The notes under the pieces were generated by a model that saw nothing but the letters and a program-made list of their open reading frames with translations, had not been told where the DNA came from and did not search any database. A stretch of 64,000 bases of DNA from Prorocentrum cordatum. Taxonomy: Eukaryota > Sar > Dinophyceae > Prorocentrales > Prorocentraceae. Where the stretch lies: contig CAUYUJ010013891.1 of the NCBI GenBank assembly GCA_963575745.1, positions 447,500-511,499 of the forward strand, given 5' to 3'. This document shows positions 1 to 9,940 of the stretch, piece by piece; position 1 is the stretch's first letter, and every line of letters begins with the position of its first letter. The position numbers and the translations under genes were made by a program.

Positions 1-269
1 TGGAACAAACCATGGAACTCTTGTCAGAAATCACGGTGCCAGCTGCTTCAAGCTGATGATGTAGTCGCACGGCTGCAGGAGCAATGGCGTTAACAATATC
101 ATCGGCCGAACCCTGCTGAGTTTAGGTGATGTCGTCCACATGAGCTCTCACTCGCACTGGGAAAAGTTGGCATGTGCAAAGTCCAGCTCGTCATGCAAAC
201 AAACCTTAACCCGCGCCATAGACTGCGCGCAACCTGGAAGCACCCCTACGCCTGTAGGAATGATATCGG

Positions 270-301
<32 letters not shown>

Positions 302-906
302 CGAGATGCGAAGGGGCCCCATGCATAACAATTCCCAGGTGCAGGAGGCGCACAGGGCACCGCATTTTCGAAGCAAAATCCAGCCAGGCGACAAGGGTCA
401 ACCGTGTAAAAGAACTTCGCAAGGTCCCAATACAAACCGATCGGCTGCATGTTCATATACGAGACTTTCTCGTGACCAGCTTCACGCAACAGGGCGGCAA
501 CCAAGGCAGAGGACCCTCGAATCGCAACGCCTCAGAGAGCAGCGCGCTCGGCGGTCCAGGAACTATGCTCTCTCCCCCGAGCCTTGCAATAGACTCGATA
601 CAAAGTGGAACATATGCAAATATGACACTCCGCATCCTTGGCCATGGGGAGGAGAGAGATGATCCCAAGCATGGTTTGGGTGGGCCACATCGCGTAGCGC
701 TCGCGCTGATTGAGGAGCTCAGCATAGACCCCGACAGCAGACGGAGGAAGCAGCAACAGGGAACGCGGGGCCCAATGATCAACCCCCACGGCCGTATCAG
801 TCTTAAACACCCGCGCCGCGCGATGCACATCAAGCGCCCCAAGAGGTTCCAGATCCTCCGCCGCCGCCAGCGCGAACGCCCGAAGCTCATCCAACACCCC
901 TGACAA
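1..906 (-). pseudogene. LINE reverse transcriptase, N-terminal half
   Basis: Three frames together give reverse transcriptase landmarks on the minus strand. The segment 906-532 has a phrase of the kind KTDTAVGVDHWAPRS and then QTMLGIISLLP, typical of the finger region of dinoflagellate LINE RTs. At about 430 comes YWDLAKFFYTVD, the motif A equivalent with its catalytic Asp. Near 230 a GVLPGCAQSM phrase matches the motif B region, and AHVDDIT at about 144-124 is motif C (the GAC GAC pair is the complement of 131-136). A C9/A14 tract at about 277-298 sits where the frame is lost. The catalytic Asp residues are retained, but the reading frame is broken. Confidence 0.75.
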
Positions 907-917
907 TCTCTCGTTTC

Positions 918-1592
918 TCAGGGCTGGCTTCCCAGTAACCCCATCCAGTACTTTTCCCGATAAGCCATGAGGCCCTCAGGGAGTTGCAGGACCTCAGAGG
1001 GGGTGGCGAGGTGCTCAAGATCCTCGCCCTGGTCGTGCTTCAGCCAAGCGTGAACTCGCTTGGCTCCTTTGGGGAGACAGCGCAGCAGCCAAGCTTTCAT
1101 CATGGCCTTAGACTCTGAGCGCGCAGCTGTCCACACCTTAGTCAGAGTGCTACTACATGCATCGGTGATCGTATCGAGACCTGGCACATCCTGGGGCAGG
1201 CTGGCTAACTGAGCCCGCCACCACGCGGCAGGGCGGACGTCTCCAGGAATCAGATGCTCTTCCATTCTGAAAGCTAGGGGCATTATTATCGCAGGAGCCC
1301 TATCAATAGCAACCTTAGATTTCCTAGCCAAACTCAACAGGTACCCCCAGAGGCTCTGCGATAGGTGCGCCCAGAAACAAAGAGCTGGTTGCCTAAGTGA
1401 CTGACTTGCAAGCCCGCGACGTCCAACTCTGCCGCTAGAGAAACATGGGTACCCAGCTCGCTCACCGATGCCCTGTGGAGCGGGGTCAACTGCACACGCT
1501 CGCGAAACATACGTGCTCTCCGTGACCCGACCCCATGACACGTAATACTCCGATAGAGCAGGAGACAAAGTATCGGCAACGTGCGGCAACAA
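918..1592 (-). pseudogene. LINE linker between endonuclease and RT
   Basis: An open stretch of about 224 codons lies between the endonuclease and RT parts and is read in the same direction. It has no catalytic motif that I recognise. It carries the Trp/Lys-rich phrases that usually join these domains in dinoflagellate LINEs, such as LPKGAKRVHAWLKHD near 1040, where a helix would precede RT. Function is inferred from position only. Its upstream end overlaps the endonuclease remnant in another frame. Confidence 0.5.
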
Positions 1593-1599
1593 CTTTCTT

Positions 1600-2447
1600 T
1601 CAGGAATGCAGGGGCCCCGACCTTACCTTCATCGCGGCACTGTTCCAACAACACCTCCCACGGCAGATCAGGTCCTCTGCGTTCTGGGAAAGGAGCTGCT
1701 TACGACGCTTCCAGAGAACCTGCTCCGCAACCTCGTGATCTATATCCACGCTCAAGCACGCGTGTGTTTTGAAAGGCGAGGAGGAGTACTTGCCAACCTT
1801 CAAAAAGCCCGCAATATCATCAGAGGCCACCACATAATCAATAAGGGTTCCCCTCCCCTGCGAACGCGTAAAGTCAACCCCTGCAGGGGCTGCGGCGCGA
1901 GCACGTGCCAGCCGAGTAAATCCAGACATCACCAGATCTTCGATAGGGAAATTCCAATCTCCCATCAGCACCTAAGGGACCGCCAGGGCACCCGCGAACT
2001 CCATGATCCCCTGAAGCCTCGAAACATTCGCCGCAGACGCCCACATCCGAAACCGTATATGCGACTCCAATCGCACTGGGCTGCTTCGTCCGAAGCCCCA
2101 GAAACATCCAACAGGTGCCTTGGCCCAGGCCCTTCACAGGCCCAGCGCCAGCCAGAAACCTACGAAAACTAAGTCCCCGAGAGACAACGGCTCCGACCCC
2201 TCCACGGGCGCCCCCATCCAGGGGTGGGCGCGGCGGCCTGATAGCGAGGCCGCCGCTTCATCTGATTGCATTTTCTTTTTGCGAGCTTCGCCTTCGCCTC
2301 CGCAAGGTGATGCTCGCAGTAGAAAAGACCGTCACATGTTTGCTTCGCCCCATGAGCAAAAGACAGGGCCACTTCATTCCAATGCGCGATGCTACAACAA
2401 AAAGCAACTGCACAGAGCAAAGAGGCGGTCCGCTCACATGCCTGCAC
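1600..2447 (-). pseudogene. LINE APE-type endonuclease remnant
   Basis: The domain would nick target DNA to prime reverse transcription. The minus strand reads FYCEHHLAEAKAKLAKR near 2300, the position where these nucleases carry the metal-binding Glu followed by His. In other frames it then reads GDWNFPIEDL near 1965 (the GDFN-type catalytic Asp/Asn motif) and GTLIDYVVAS near 1830, followed by THACLSVDID at about 1772, which corresponds to the final catalytic His. The pieces lie in at least three frames, so the gene is broken. The motif order matches the exonuclease-endonuclease-phosphatase fold used by LINEs. Confidence 0.72.
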
Positions 2448-2453
2448 GCCCTG

Positions 2454-3860
2454 CTAGGAGCTGGGCCCCCGCGAGGCGGAAGACACCGCAGCGCCCGCTC
2501 CTCCTCCAGCAGCTCCTCCGGCATCGCGCGCGACAGGACCTCGTTCTTGCACCTGCTCGAGCACGCGGGCGAAATTCGCAGCTCCTTCCTCGCGCACTGC
2601 GCGGAGTCGCTTCGTGGCCTTCTGAGCTGCCTGTTTGACCAGGATGGTCTTCATGCGGTTCCGCTCGGACTCGGTGAGTGCATGCTCCAGTGACCGCTTG
2701 CGAAGCTGATCCAATTCATCGCGATGATGGTCACCAAACTCAGATTCGCCAGCCTCCGTGATGTCGCCCATGGGGGCCGCGATGCTCTGCTCCATCTGCT
2801 TGACGGCCTCCTAGTACTCAAACCTGCGGCCGTGCTTCTGGCACCATTCGCGCAGGTCATCGAGAGACATCTGCAGCAGGTCGGGGGGGTCGATGGGCGG
2901 CGGCCGCTGCGCCTGCGCCCGCATGAACCCCGCGGCCCACCTCAGCTCCGTCTCCTCCGCCATGCCAGCGCGCACCGCCTCCTGCGCCAGCGGCGGGGGC
3001 GGCGGCGGGGGCGCACGGCTCGGCGAAGCCGTCCTGCGCCTCGCGCTCGGCAGCCGCGGCAGCCTGGCGCTGCCGCTCGACTTCGGCGCGCTTCTCATCC
3101 TTGAACTGGCCGATGTTGAAGCGGTTCTTCTTCGCGTCAGCCTCTCGCACGGCCTGGCGCGCCAACTCCAGGCTGCGCTCCGCCTCAACGTGGTACTGCT
3201 GCATCTCCTCCAACGTAGCCTTCGCCTTGTTGTAGCGCTCCAAGCGCCACTGCACCTCCTGGGCAGCGAGGCGGTCCTGCTTGGTGGCCAGCTCGACCTC
3301 CTTCGCCAGGGCCGTCTGCTCCAGGGCCGCCATACGATCCAGGTCGCAATCGGTGTACACGGGGGCCCGAGGTGGCGGCGGCGCAGCGGCGTCCTTCGCA
3401 ACGGACGCCAGTGCAGGGTAGTGCACCGCCCACTTCTCCAGCTCCCGCAGAAGATGAGGAGGCATAGGTGCAGCACCTGCTTGGGCAGACTCGCGTGGTT
3501 CACCACATTCATCATGAGAATCACCGCCCAGATATGCACCGCCGCACTTGCTGCAGCACTCGTTCCCGTAGCGCGCGTACTCCCAGTGCTGGCATACGCT
3601 GCACACGGCGTATTCGTCTCCTTTCTTGCCGCCACGCTTCTTCTTGCTCGGGTGCGCGTCATCATCAGGTTACCACACCCACGCGCCTTTCTGCACGCCA
3701 GGCTGCCGGCGCCGCCCACTTCGCCATGGGGCGCGGCTGCGCCAGGACATGCTGGGCACCGAGGGTGCAGTGGATATGAAAAGGAACCTGTCGGGCAGAA
3801 ACACCCTGGCACTGGCCGCGGACTAGCGGTATCCACGTGTTCCCTTGTGGAACAGAGCAT
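2454..3860 (-). pseudogene. LINE ORF1-like protein with zinc ribbon and coiled coil
   Basis: The first ATG (3860-3858) follows the leader relic with no gap. The following frame is soon lost. The credible protein runs in a neighbouring frame from about 3680: a Lys-rich stretch, then CSVCQHWEYARYGNECCSKC at about 3606-3547, a CxxC...CxxC ribbon. A long charged helix follows (3400-3060), rich in Glu, Lys and Ala and very probably a coiled coil. Another frame then gives SLDDLREWCQKHGRRF at about 2866-2819, ending at a TAG, and a further helical segment to 2454. The GGGGGCGGCGGCGGGGGCG tract near 3000 is where one frame change falls. The likely role is RNA binding in the element's RNP, inferred from ORF1 proteins generally. 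Confidence 0.6.
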
Positions 3861-3881
3861 CTTGAGCCAAAGTGGCTACGA
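3861..3881 (-). other. Dinoflagellate spliced-leader relic
   Basis: The minus strand reads CGTAGCCACTTTGGCTCAAG, differing from the dinoflagellate leader at one T-to-C position within this stretch (19 of 21 over the longer match, where the first C is also changed). The ATG of the LINE ORF follows directly. Dinoflagellate mRNAs receive this 22-nt leader by trans-splicing, and DNA copies of it mark reverse-transcribed mRNA. Confidence 0.85.
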
Positions 3882-3930
3882 GGAGGAGGAGGAGGAGGCG
3901 GAGGAGGAGGAGGAGGAGGAGGAGGAAGTG
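3882..3930 (+). repeat. GGA microsatellite
   Basis: Near-perfect GGA repeats with a GCG interruption. The tract begins immediately beyond the 5' end of the leader relic, so the LINE insertion ends at the microsatellite. Confidence 0.9.
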
Positions 3931-5029
3931 GGGAAGGGGGGAAGAACTCTCTTCCCTGGCTCGCTTGTCCCTTCTACATCAGTCTCCGTCCCTTTCTCCT
4001 CCCTTTTTCCCTCGAAGCTCAAAGCTGCGGGCCTGTCTGCTAATCCAGCTGGGGCCGTTGCCCCCGCCCCCCCTCTCTTCTCGGCAGCAGAACACCGCTG
4101 GCGCGAAGCGGCCGCGCTATAAAAAGGGGGCTAGTATTATAATCAAGAGGGGGGGCGACCCTAGGGAGAAGGGAGAACGAGGACGGGGGCGACACGGGAG
4201 GACACAGCAGCAGGAGGAGCGAGAGAACATGGAAGAAGGAGAACAGCAAGCGTTCATGGGCGAGAAACAGATCCATATCCGCGGCTTCGCGGGCCGGGAC
4301 TCTGGCCCGCGACCCCGCAGATACGGGGCGTTGATTCGCGGATGCCTTGCGCGGAAGTATCCGTGGGACCGCGTATTCGCGGGATCGCGCCCCGAAATGC
4401 AGACCGCGAGGGCGCGGACACGGATATGTGCACCGCTCGTGAAATCACGACGAGGAAAAGCGGGCGAGAGGTGGGCCCCCCAAGCGCCAACCCCCGATAG
4501 ATGCGGGCAGGCACATTCCTGACAGATAGCCGACCTGGACAGGTCCCCAAATGCCGGGCTATGCTATTGGGGGTGGGTGGGCGCTGGGGGGTGACACCGG
4601 AGAGCTGGGGCCTAGTAGGATGATGCTGTGCCAAGTCGTGCCGTTGGTGCCCGTACCCTCCCCCCCAATGCTACCCCCCGCCCCGTACCACTTGGCGGCA
4701 GCAGGCGTGCGACGCGGGAGTTGTGGTCCACGCTCGCGTCCATCAATTTGTTCCTCAGCATCTCTTGGGAGATGGGGGCGGGGGCGGCAAGAAAAAAAGG
4801 TGATATGGAGAAGATAGGGGCTGGAGTTCCACCGCGTGCATGCCCTTGGTAAGCCTCGCGTATCGGCAGGAGCCTCGGCCTCGTGGCCAGGACACGTGAG
4901 GTGCCCACAACTGTAGCGGAAGTCATCCGCGGGCCCCAGGGGTTTGCCGCCAGAGTGCACGAGCCAGTTGCAGCATGGCTAAAGGCATTGCTCAGAGGAG
5001 CAGCCAGCCTCCTCCGCTCTCCTCCTCGA
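3931..5029. other. No recognisable gene; GC-rich DNA
   Basis: Open frames exist on both strands, but none shows a protein-like composition or motif apart from the possible C-terminal part of the Thr-rich protein below (about 5150-4960, minus). The sequence has polypurine stretches (4100-4260) and C-rich runs. A CTATAAAAAG string at 4118-4127 is the only TATA-like site and is not taken as a promoter. Confidence 0.5.
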
Positions 5030-6194
5030 TCATTTCCTCCCTTCCTGCCTGTCAACGCCTTCTTTTCCTGGAAGACGACGGCGACGATGGCGGTGGTGAT
5101 GGTGACGACGACGGCGGCGCCTATGACGACTGCGAAGGCTCGTTCGCCTCCCTCCATCCTTCCCCCTTTTCCTGCAAGATGCCTGCGACGACGAAGGCGC
5201 TGCCGACGGCGCCGACGACATTGGTGACGACGCCTGTGACGGCGCCCACGACGATGATGCTGACGGCGACGATGCCGCTAGCGACGAAGGCGCCTCTTCT
5301 CGGGCGGCTCCTCGCGAGCCTTGCACAGCTGCCTGCGCTCGCTCCCCTGGCTGGCGCGGTCGCCGGACACGGCGCTGGCGGGCCAAGCACGGAGGCGCCC
5401 GCGTCGTCGTCGGCTTCGCCGTCGTCGGCGTCGTCGTCAGCGGCGGAGGCGTCGTCTCCGTGGTGATCGCCGTGGTCGTCGTGGTCGTCGTGGGCGCCGC
5501 TGCCGAAGTCGTCCTCGTCGATGTTGTGCTCTTGTTGAGCGTCGTCGTCGTAGTGGTTGAAGCGTCCTCGTCGTTGTTGCGGTCGTGTCGTGTGCGCAGT
5601 CGTCGCCCTCTTGGAGCTGACGCAGCCAGCATCCCTACCGCCCGTGCTGCCGACTCCAGCTGTGGTCTACGCAGTGCTTCGAGACGCCTGGCGGCCTGAC
5701 ACCGCCGGCACGCCGTTTTGGTCGGCTCGGGCATCCTGTCGTGAGCTTGAGAGTCGTTGCTGTCCTCCTGCTCCCCCTCTTCGAGAATTTGAGGCCCACT
5801 GATCTCTGCGTGGGCTTGGTTCGCACCGGGTCCCGTCTGGCCCTGCATCGGCGCTTGGCCTGACTGGGGGCCTTCTCCCCGCGTCGGCGCTCGTACACCA
5901 TTTCCTCGCAGGACAAGGTCTAGGCGTCCGTCGCGGAGCCCAACCACCTGGCGTCGTGCCCAGGGCCATCCCGCACCGCGACCGCCTGCTCGAGAGCCAC
6001 TGCCTCTGCCCCCCGTGCCTTGGCTGTCTGCCTGTGCAGGTGGAGGCGGGTGCGCCCCGGGGTGGCGGCGGGTGCTGCGCGTCCCATTGCTGCTTCGGCA
6101 CACCGTTCGCCTGGGGCGGCTGGAAGGGCTCAGGCGGTCGCCAGCGCTCGGGCCTGCGGGCTCGCATGATCTCGGGAGGTTTCCAGTTCCCCAC
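5030..6194 (-). CDS. Possible Thr-rich protein with hydrophobic segments
   Basis: A long minus-strand open frame starts near 6196 with a Pro/Arg/Gln-rich region. It passes through a Glu/Asp/Gln-rich part (about 5830-5730), then a strikingly Thr-rich tract at about 5570-5395, reminiscent of mucin-like extracellular stems. In a neighbouring frame, 5300-5160 encodes a Val/Ile/Ala-rich stretch (GIVAVSIIVVGAVTGVV and onward) long enough to span a membrane. A second one, FAVVIGAAVVVTITTAIVAV, lies at about 5135-5075. Both ends with an LQEK/FQEK-like charged cap suggest duplication. The plus-strand DNA is a degenerate GAC/GTC triplet repeat, so these peptides could be a by-product of repeat sequence. 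No start, splice site or homologue is certain. Confidence 0.28.
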
Positions 6195-6243
6195 ATTCTA
6201 AGTGGGGTTCTTGATTTCTTTGGACCCCCAGCGCAGTCCTCCT

Positions 6244-6535
6244 CCTCCTCCTAACCCCCTCTCCTCCTCACACACACACACACACACCATCATCATCGTC
6301 ATCATAATCATCAGCAGCAGCATCATCATCAGCAGCATCAGCATCTTCATCACAATCATCACAATCACCAACTGTCATCTCACTCCATCCTCACTCATCA
6401 GCAGTCACTGTCTCTCTCACTCATTCACGTTCTCCCATCGTTCACTCATCATCATGCCATGATCCAATCATGATCATCGGGCATCAGCATCACCATCGTC
6501 ATCACTATCACCATCCCATCATGATATCGACCAAT
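6244..6535 (+). repeat. CA and CAT/CAG microsatellites
   Basis: A CA run (about 6270-6287) is followed by interspersed CAT, CAG and CAA triplets to about 6380, and again by CATCAT-like DNA at 6440-6525. No gene is visible. Confidence 0.85.
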
Positions 6536-6540
6536 AGGGA

Positions 6541-7130
6541 CCTCGTCTGTGAGTGAATCGAGAGGAAGTCTTGAGCGGGAGCCCCCTCCCTATGGGGTCC
6601 ACACTTCATGTTGGTAATCAGAGTCAGAGCGGGCCATCGGATCCTTGTAATTGTCGTCATTTTCCGGCTCCTCTGGACTGAATACGGAGGAAGTCTCGAG
6701 CGGAGCTTTGTCTGTAAGTGAATTGTGAATGTTTGTAATCCGAGCGGGTCATCGGAACCCTGTAATTAGTTGTCGTCACTTTTCGGTTCCCCTGGATTGA
6801 ATATGGAGGAAGACTCGAGCGGGAGCTTTGTTTGTGAGTGAATTTAGAGGAAGTCTCAGGTGCTCGGGTGAGAACCCCCTCCGTATTGGGTCCACACTTC
6901 ATGTTTGTAATCCGAGCGGGCCATCGGATCCATGTAACTGTCGTCACCTTTGGGCTCCTGCGGCTTGAATATGGAGGAAGTATCAAACGGGAACCGTTTC
7001 TGAGTGGATTGCGAGGAAGTCTCATGCGGGAGCCCCCTGCCTAGGGGTCCCGCACTTCATGTTTTGAATCCGAGCGGGTCATCGGAAACTTTTAATTGTT
7101 GTCTCTTTTGGATCACATGGTTGAGTCCTG
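6541..7130 (+). repeat. Degenerate tandem array, unit about 120-165 bp
   Basis: The landmark GAGGAAGTCTCGAGCGGGAG recurs in diverged form at about 6562, 6687, 6806 and 6973. Each copy is followed by a GTAATCCGAGCGGGTCATCGG-like segment. Spacings are about 125, 119 and 167 bp. The copies differ by many substitutions and indels. No coding potential was recognised. Confidence 0.7.
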
Positions 7131-7239
7131 ACGAAGGGGAGCCCCATTTCCATCGTTGAATCCGACCAGGGCCGCCGGCAAACTTGCAACCTGGAATCTG
7201 GCCCGCCATGAATACGGAGGAAGTCAGGCCGGGGATCTC

Positions 7240-7935
7240 TCGACCGGGGGAACTCCGTGAGGGGGCGGAGGGGGCGGGGTTTGGGAGGGCAGGGGGAAGA
7301 AGGGGAGAGGAAAAGAGGAAGGGAAGGCCCCAGATGATAGGAGGTCCCAGGAACAGGAATTGAGGAGGACGCCGGCGGCCAGGCGCAGGGGGTAACCCAT
7401 ACGTCCAGGCCAGGGGTGGTAACCCATCCTCGGCCGAATCGGGGGCAGGGGGAAACCCTTGTCTCTGGGCTGGCGGAGTTAACCCATCGTCAGCCGAATC
7501 GGGCGCAGGGGGAAACCCTTGTGTTCGGGCTGGCGGTGGTAACCCATCCTCCGCCGAATCGGGCGCAGGGGAAAACCCTTGCGTCCGGGCCGGGGGTGGT
7601 AACCCATCCTCGGCCGAATCGGGCGCACGGGGAAACCCGTATCTCTGGGCTGGCGGTGGTAACCCATTGTCAGCCGAATCAGGCGCAGGGGGAAACCACC
7701 CTTGCGTCCAGGCTGGCGGTGGTAATCCATCGTCAGCCGGATCGGGTGCAGGGGGAAACCCTTGAGTCTGGACTGGGGGTGGTAACGCATCGTCAGCCGA
7801 ATCGGGCGCAAGGGTTATGATGGCAGCGGCCTCCTCCAGGAGGGATATGGAGGTTTTGCTGGAAAGTGTAGTCAAGAGTGTCAAAACAGTCTGCAGGCCG
7901 CGGCGCTCAGGAGTCTCAAAACAGTGTCGCGGCGA
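7240..7935 (-). repeat. Dispersed repeat family, long copy (with 60-bp array)
   Basis: In minus orientation this copy begins with CTGTTTTGAGACTCC (about 7926-7912), continues with TGGAGGAGGCC and ATCATAAC (about 7840-7815), and then enters the 60-bp array. The same landmarks in the same order occur on the plus strand at 22025-22180, so this is a dispersed family and not only a local array. The far end is not defined. Confidence 0.65.
7395..7815 (+). repeat. 60-bp minisatellite, about seven units
   Basis: The unit contains AAACCCTTGYGTCYGGGCTGG and GGTAACCCATCCTCGGCCGA and repeats with a period of 60 bp (one 3-bp insertion). Because 60 is divisible by three, both strands stay open and encode 20-residue repeats (for example a GFPPAPDSADDGLPPPA motif on the minus strand). 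The protein reading is probably incidental, since no flanking gene signal is visible. Confidence 0.9.
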
Positions 7936-8190
7936 CACTGTCGCGCAAAAAAAAAAAAGCGCAGGCCGCTCAGGCGACACTCGGCGCTGCCACGCCGCGC
8001 GCAATTTCGCAAACCCGCCCCGCCGAGTGGGCGGCGGGCTGGGGGCAGAGCACCCGTGCCGCGCGCTGCCGAACCAACGCGCGGCACATCAGGAAGCCAA
8101 CGCGAGGCGCAAGAACCTGCGCAAGGGGGGGCACCCACGGACGCGAGCTCGCGCTCGGGCCACGCGCAGGCCGCTTTGGAGCCAGGCGGC

Positions 8191-8212
8191 CTTGAGCCAA
8201 AATGGCCACGGA
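8191..8212 (-). other. Dinoflagellate spliced-leader relic
   Basis: The minus strand reads CCGTGGCCATTTTGGCTCAA and then G, a 21-of-22 match to the leader (one A-to-G change). GC-rich sequence follows downstream on the minus strand (8190 to about 7960) with an open frame but no recognisable protein, so the captured mRNA is unidentified. Confidence 0.88.
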
Positions 8213-8285
8213 CGGAGTGGAGGGGGATGGATGAGGAGGGAGGGGCGGGGGCAGCGGGGTGGTCTGGGGAGGGGGGGTGCGAGGA

Positions 8286-8462
8286 CATAGCGGCGGAGCC
8301 CCATAGGGAGTTCCATCGGAGGCCCCATTGCCAGCGGTCGCATTCGGTCCGAGGGTCCACTTCGGCGCGCTCACACGTTCCGCGCCTTCATAGAGAGCTC
8401 CACCGAAGGCGCCAGCGGCAGCGGTTGCCTGCGGCCCGAGGGCCCACTCGGACACGCGCTGG
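8286..8462 (+). repeat. Two-copy tandem duplication, about 87 bp
   Basis: The segments starting near 8308 (AGTTCCATCGGAGGC) and 8395 (AGCTCCACCGAAGGC) align over their length, with repeated landmarks GGTCCGAGGG/GGCCCGAGGG. The copies are clearly diverged. Confidence 0.55.
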
Positions 8463-9900
8463 TTTTCGGAATCGCGCTCTCGCCTTAGGCACCTTCGCAC
8501 CGCGGGCTCCTGGCGGGAAAAAGCGTCGGCCCACTCGGAATGAGAGGGGGTGGGGAGTAAGAGGGGGGGTTCGGCGGCGGCGACGGCGGCGGCGACGACG
8601 GCGGCGACGGCCGCTCGGGTGCCCCCCCCCGCTGGCGCGGCGGCGCCCTCGGGCCGCCCGTGGCGGCCTGCCCCCTCGGGTGGCCGCGGGCGGGGCGGGA
8701 AGCAGGAGGCAAGAGGGGGGGAGAAGGGGGGGGAGAGGAGGGGGGAGGGAGGGGGGGGAGGAGGCGGGGGGGCTAAGGTCGCGTGCCAACTCACGATGAA
8801 AACAGACGAGATGGAGAACAAGAACTAATGGCTCTCAGACCGATGCAAAGAACTCAACGAACAAAAACATCACCTCCTTGCCATTGTACATTGTAACAAT
8901 GACAAGGAGGCGGACAGGAAAGCCAGAAAGGCCTCGAGGAAGGAGCATAAGGAGAAATATCGTGAGGCCTCGGAGGGGAAGAAACGCAACGCTGCCAATA
9001 ATGAACAAGAAAACGGAGCGCACGGGCCCCAGGGTAAGCAAAGTTGGGGGAAGAGAAAGGTGAGGAGGGGGAGAGGATGAGGAGGGGGAGGAGCAGAAGG
9101 GGGAGGAGGAAGAGGGAGGGGGATGGGGAAGGGGAGGGACATGGGGGCGAAGGGGAGAGGGGTGAGGGAAGGGGTGAGGAGGGAAAAGGGAGAGGGGGGC
9201 GGGGCGGACGAAGGGAGGCGGGAGAAGGGAAAGGAGAGGCCCCGCCGTCATCACGCCTTGTTCCATGTTCTCATTCCACCATCCTTCCTTCTCCTCCCTT
9301 CCGGCTCTGTTCCACTCCTCCGCCTCCTTTTCCTCCTCCTCCTCCGCCCTCCCCTTCCCCGCCGCCTCGACGCGGCTGACTTCGCCCTATGGCGATGCCA
9401 GGGGCGTCGGACGCAGCCGCGGGGGCACCCCGTCGGCCCGTCGGGCCCCTCTGACTCTGTCGGGCGCGGAGGGTAGGTGGCGACGGCTCGAGATCCGCGG
9501 GGGCGGGGGGCGGGGGGCAGGGGTTAGGCCGGTGGGGGATCGGGGGGGTGGGGTGGGCGGAAGAGTGGGGAAGAGAAATACGCACCCCCGCCACACGTTT
9601 CTCCCCTGGCCTAGAGAGCTGGAGATACCGCGTCCTGACTGAGTCCAGTCAGGCCCCGATGCGGGCCGACTCGCAACTCGTAGCTGTCAGCCCGCATGCT
9701 GTCTGCGGGCTGGGACCTGGGCCGAGCTTGTGCGTGCGTGTGTGTGTGTATGTGGTGTGTGTGTACCTCTCTGTCGTGCTGCGTGCTTGCGCGCTGCGGG
9801 AGAGGGTGCTGCAGTGTTTTCTACACGCGCACCCAGCACCCGTGCTGACATGCACGCGCGGCGTCTGCGTGCGCTCGCTGCGTGCCGAACGCCAAAATGG
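8463..9900. other. Low-complexity GC, polypurine and TG-rich DNA
   Basis: GGC triplets occupy 8565-8620, G-rich runs 8705-8780, a polypurine tract 9040-9245 and a polypyrimidine tract 9275-9365. G-runs at 9500-9550 and an imperfect TG/CG-rich stretch at 9725-9890 follow. The open frames here are products of composition. Two small hairpins at 9634-9712 are noted separately. I see no gene. Confidence 0.7.
9634..9712. other. Two adjacent perfect hairpins
   Basis: CCTGACT/AGTCAGG pair around a 6-nt loop (9634-9653). CAGCCCGCA/TGCGGGCTG pair around a 7-nt loop (9688-9712). They lie downstream of the 3' end of the minus-strand gene at 9941. No function is claimed. Confidence 0.6.
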
Positions 9901-9940
9901 CAGCTCGTTTCACCGCACCACTCGGCCCCAGGAAACCTAA

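Larger units (their letters stand above)
1..3881 (-). mobile_element. Decayed non-LTR retrotransposon (LINE), 3' part outside window
   Basis: Read on the minus strand, this stretch holds the parts of one LINE in the right order: a leader relic (3881-3861), an ORF1-like region with a zinc ribbon and coiled coil (3860-2454), an APE-type endonuclease (about 2447-1600), a linker (1592-918) and the start of reverse transcriptase (906-1). Several frame changes and stops interrupt it, so it is not expected to be active. The 3' end lies beyond base 1. What is seen is the order and the motifs; that the pieces are one insertion is inferred from orientation and spacing. The 5' end abuts a GGA microsatellite. 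Confidence 0.8.

Noticed and set aside
172-903. 243-codon plus-strand open frame
   Set aside because: It lies opposite LINE reverse transcriptase with clear RT motifs on the minus strand, so it is a shadow frame.
2893-4122. 409-codon plus-strand open frame
   Set aside because: It is the complement of the LINE zinc-ribbon/coiled-coil region; composition explains its openness.
4118-4127. CTATAAAAAG as a TATA box
   Set aside because: No gene starts nearby, and dinoflagellate promoters are not known to rely on a canonical TATA box.
7057-8004. 315-codon minus-strand protein with 20-residue repeats
   Set aside because: It results from a 60-bp minisatellite divisible by three; both strands are open and no gene signals flank it.
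9885-9910. GCCATTTTGGC core on the minus strand as a leader relic
   Set aside because: Only the 11-bp core matches, the flanks do not, and it lies downstream of the minus-strand gene.
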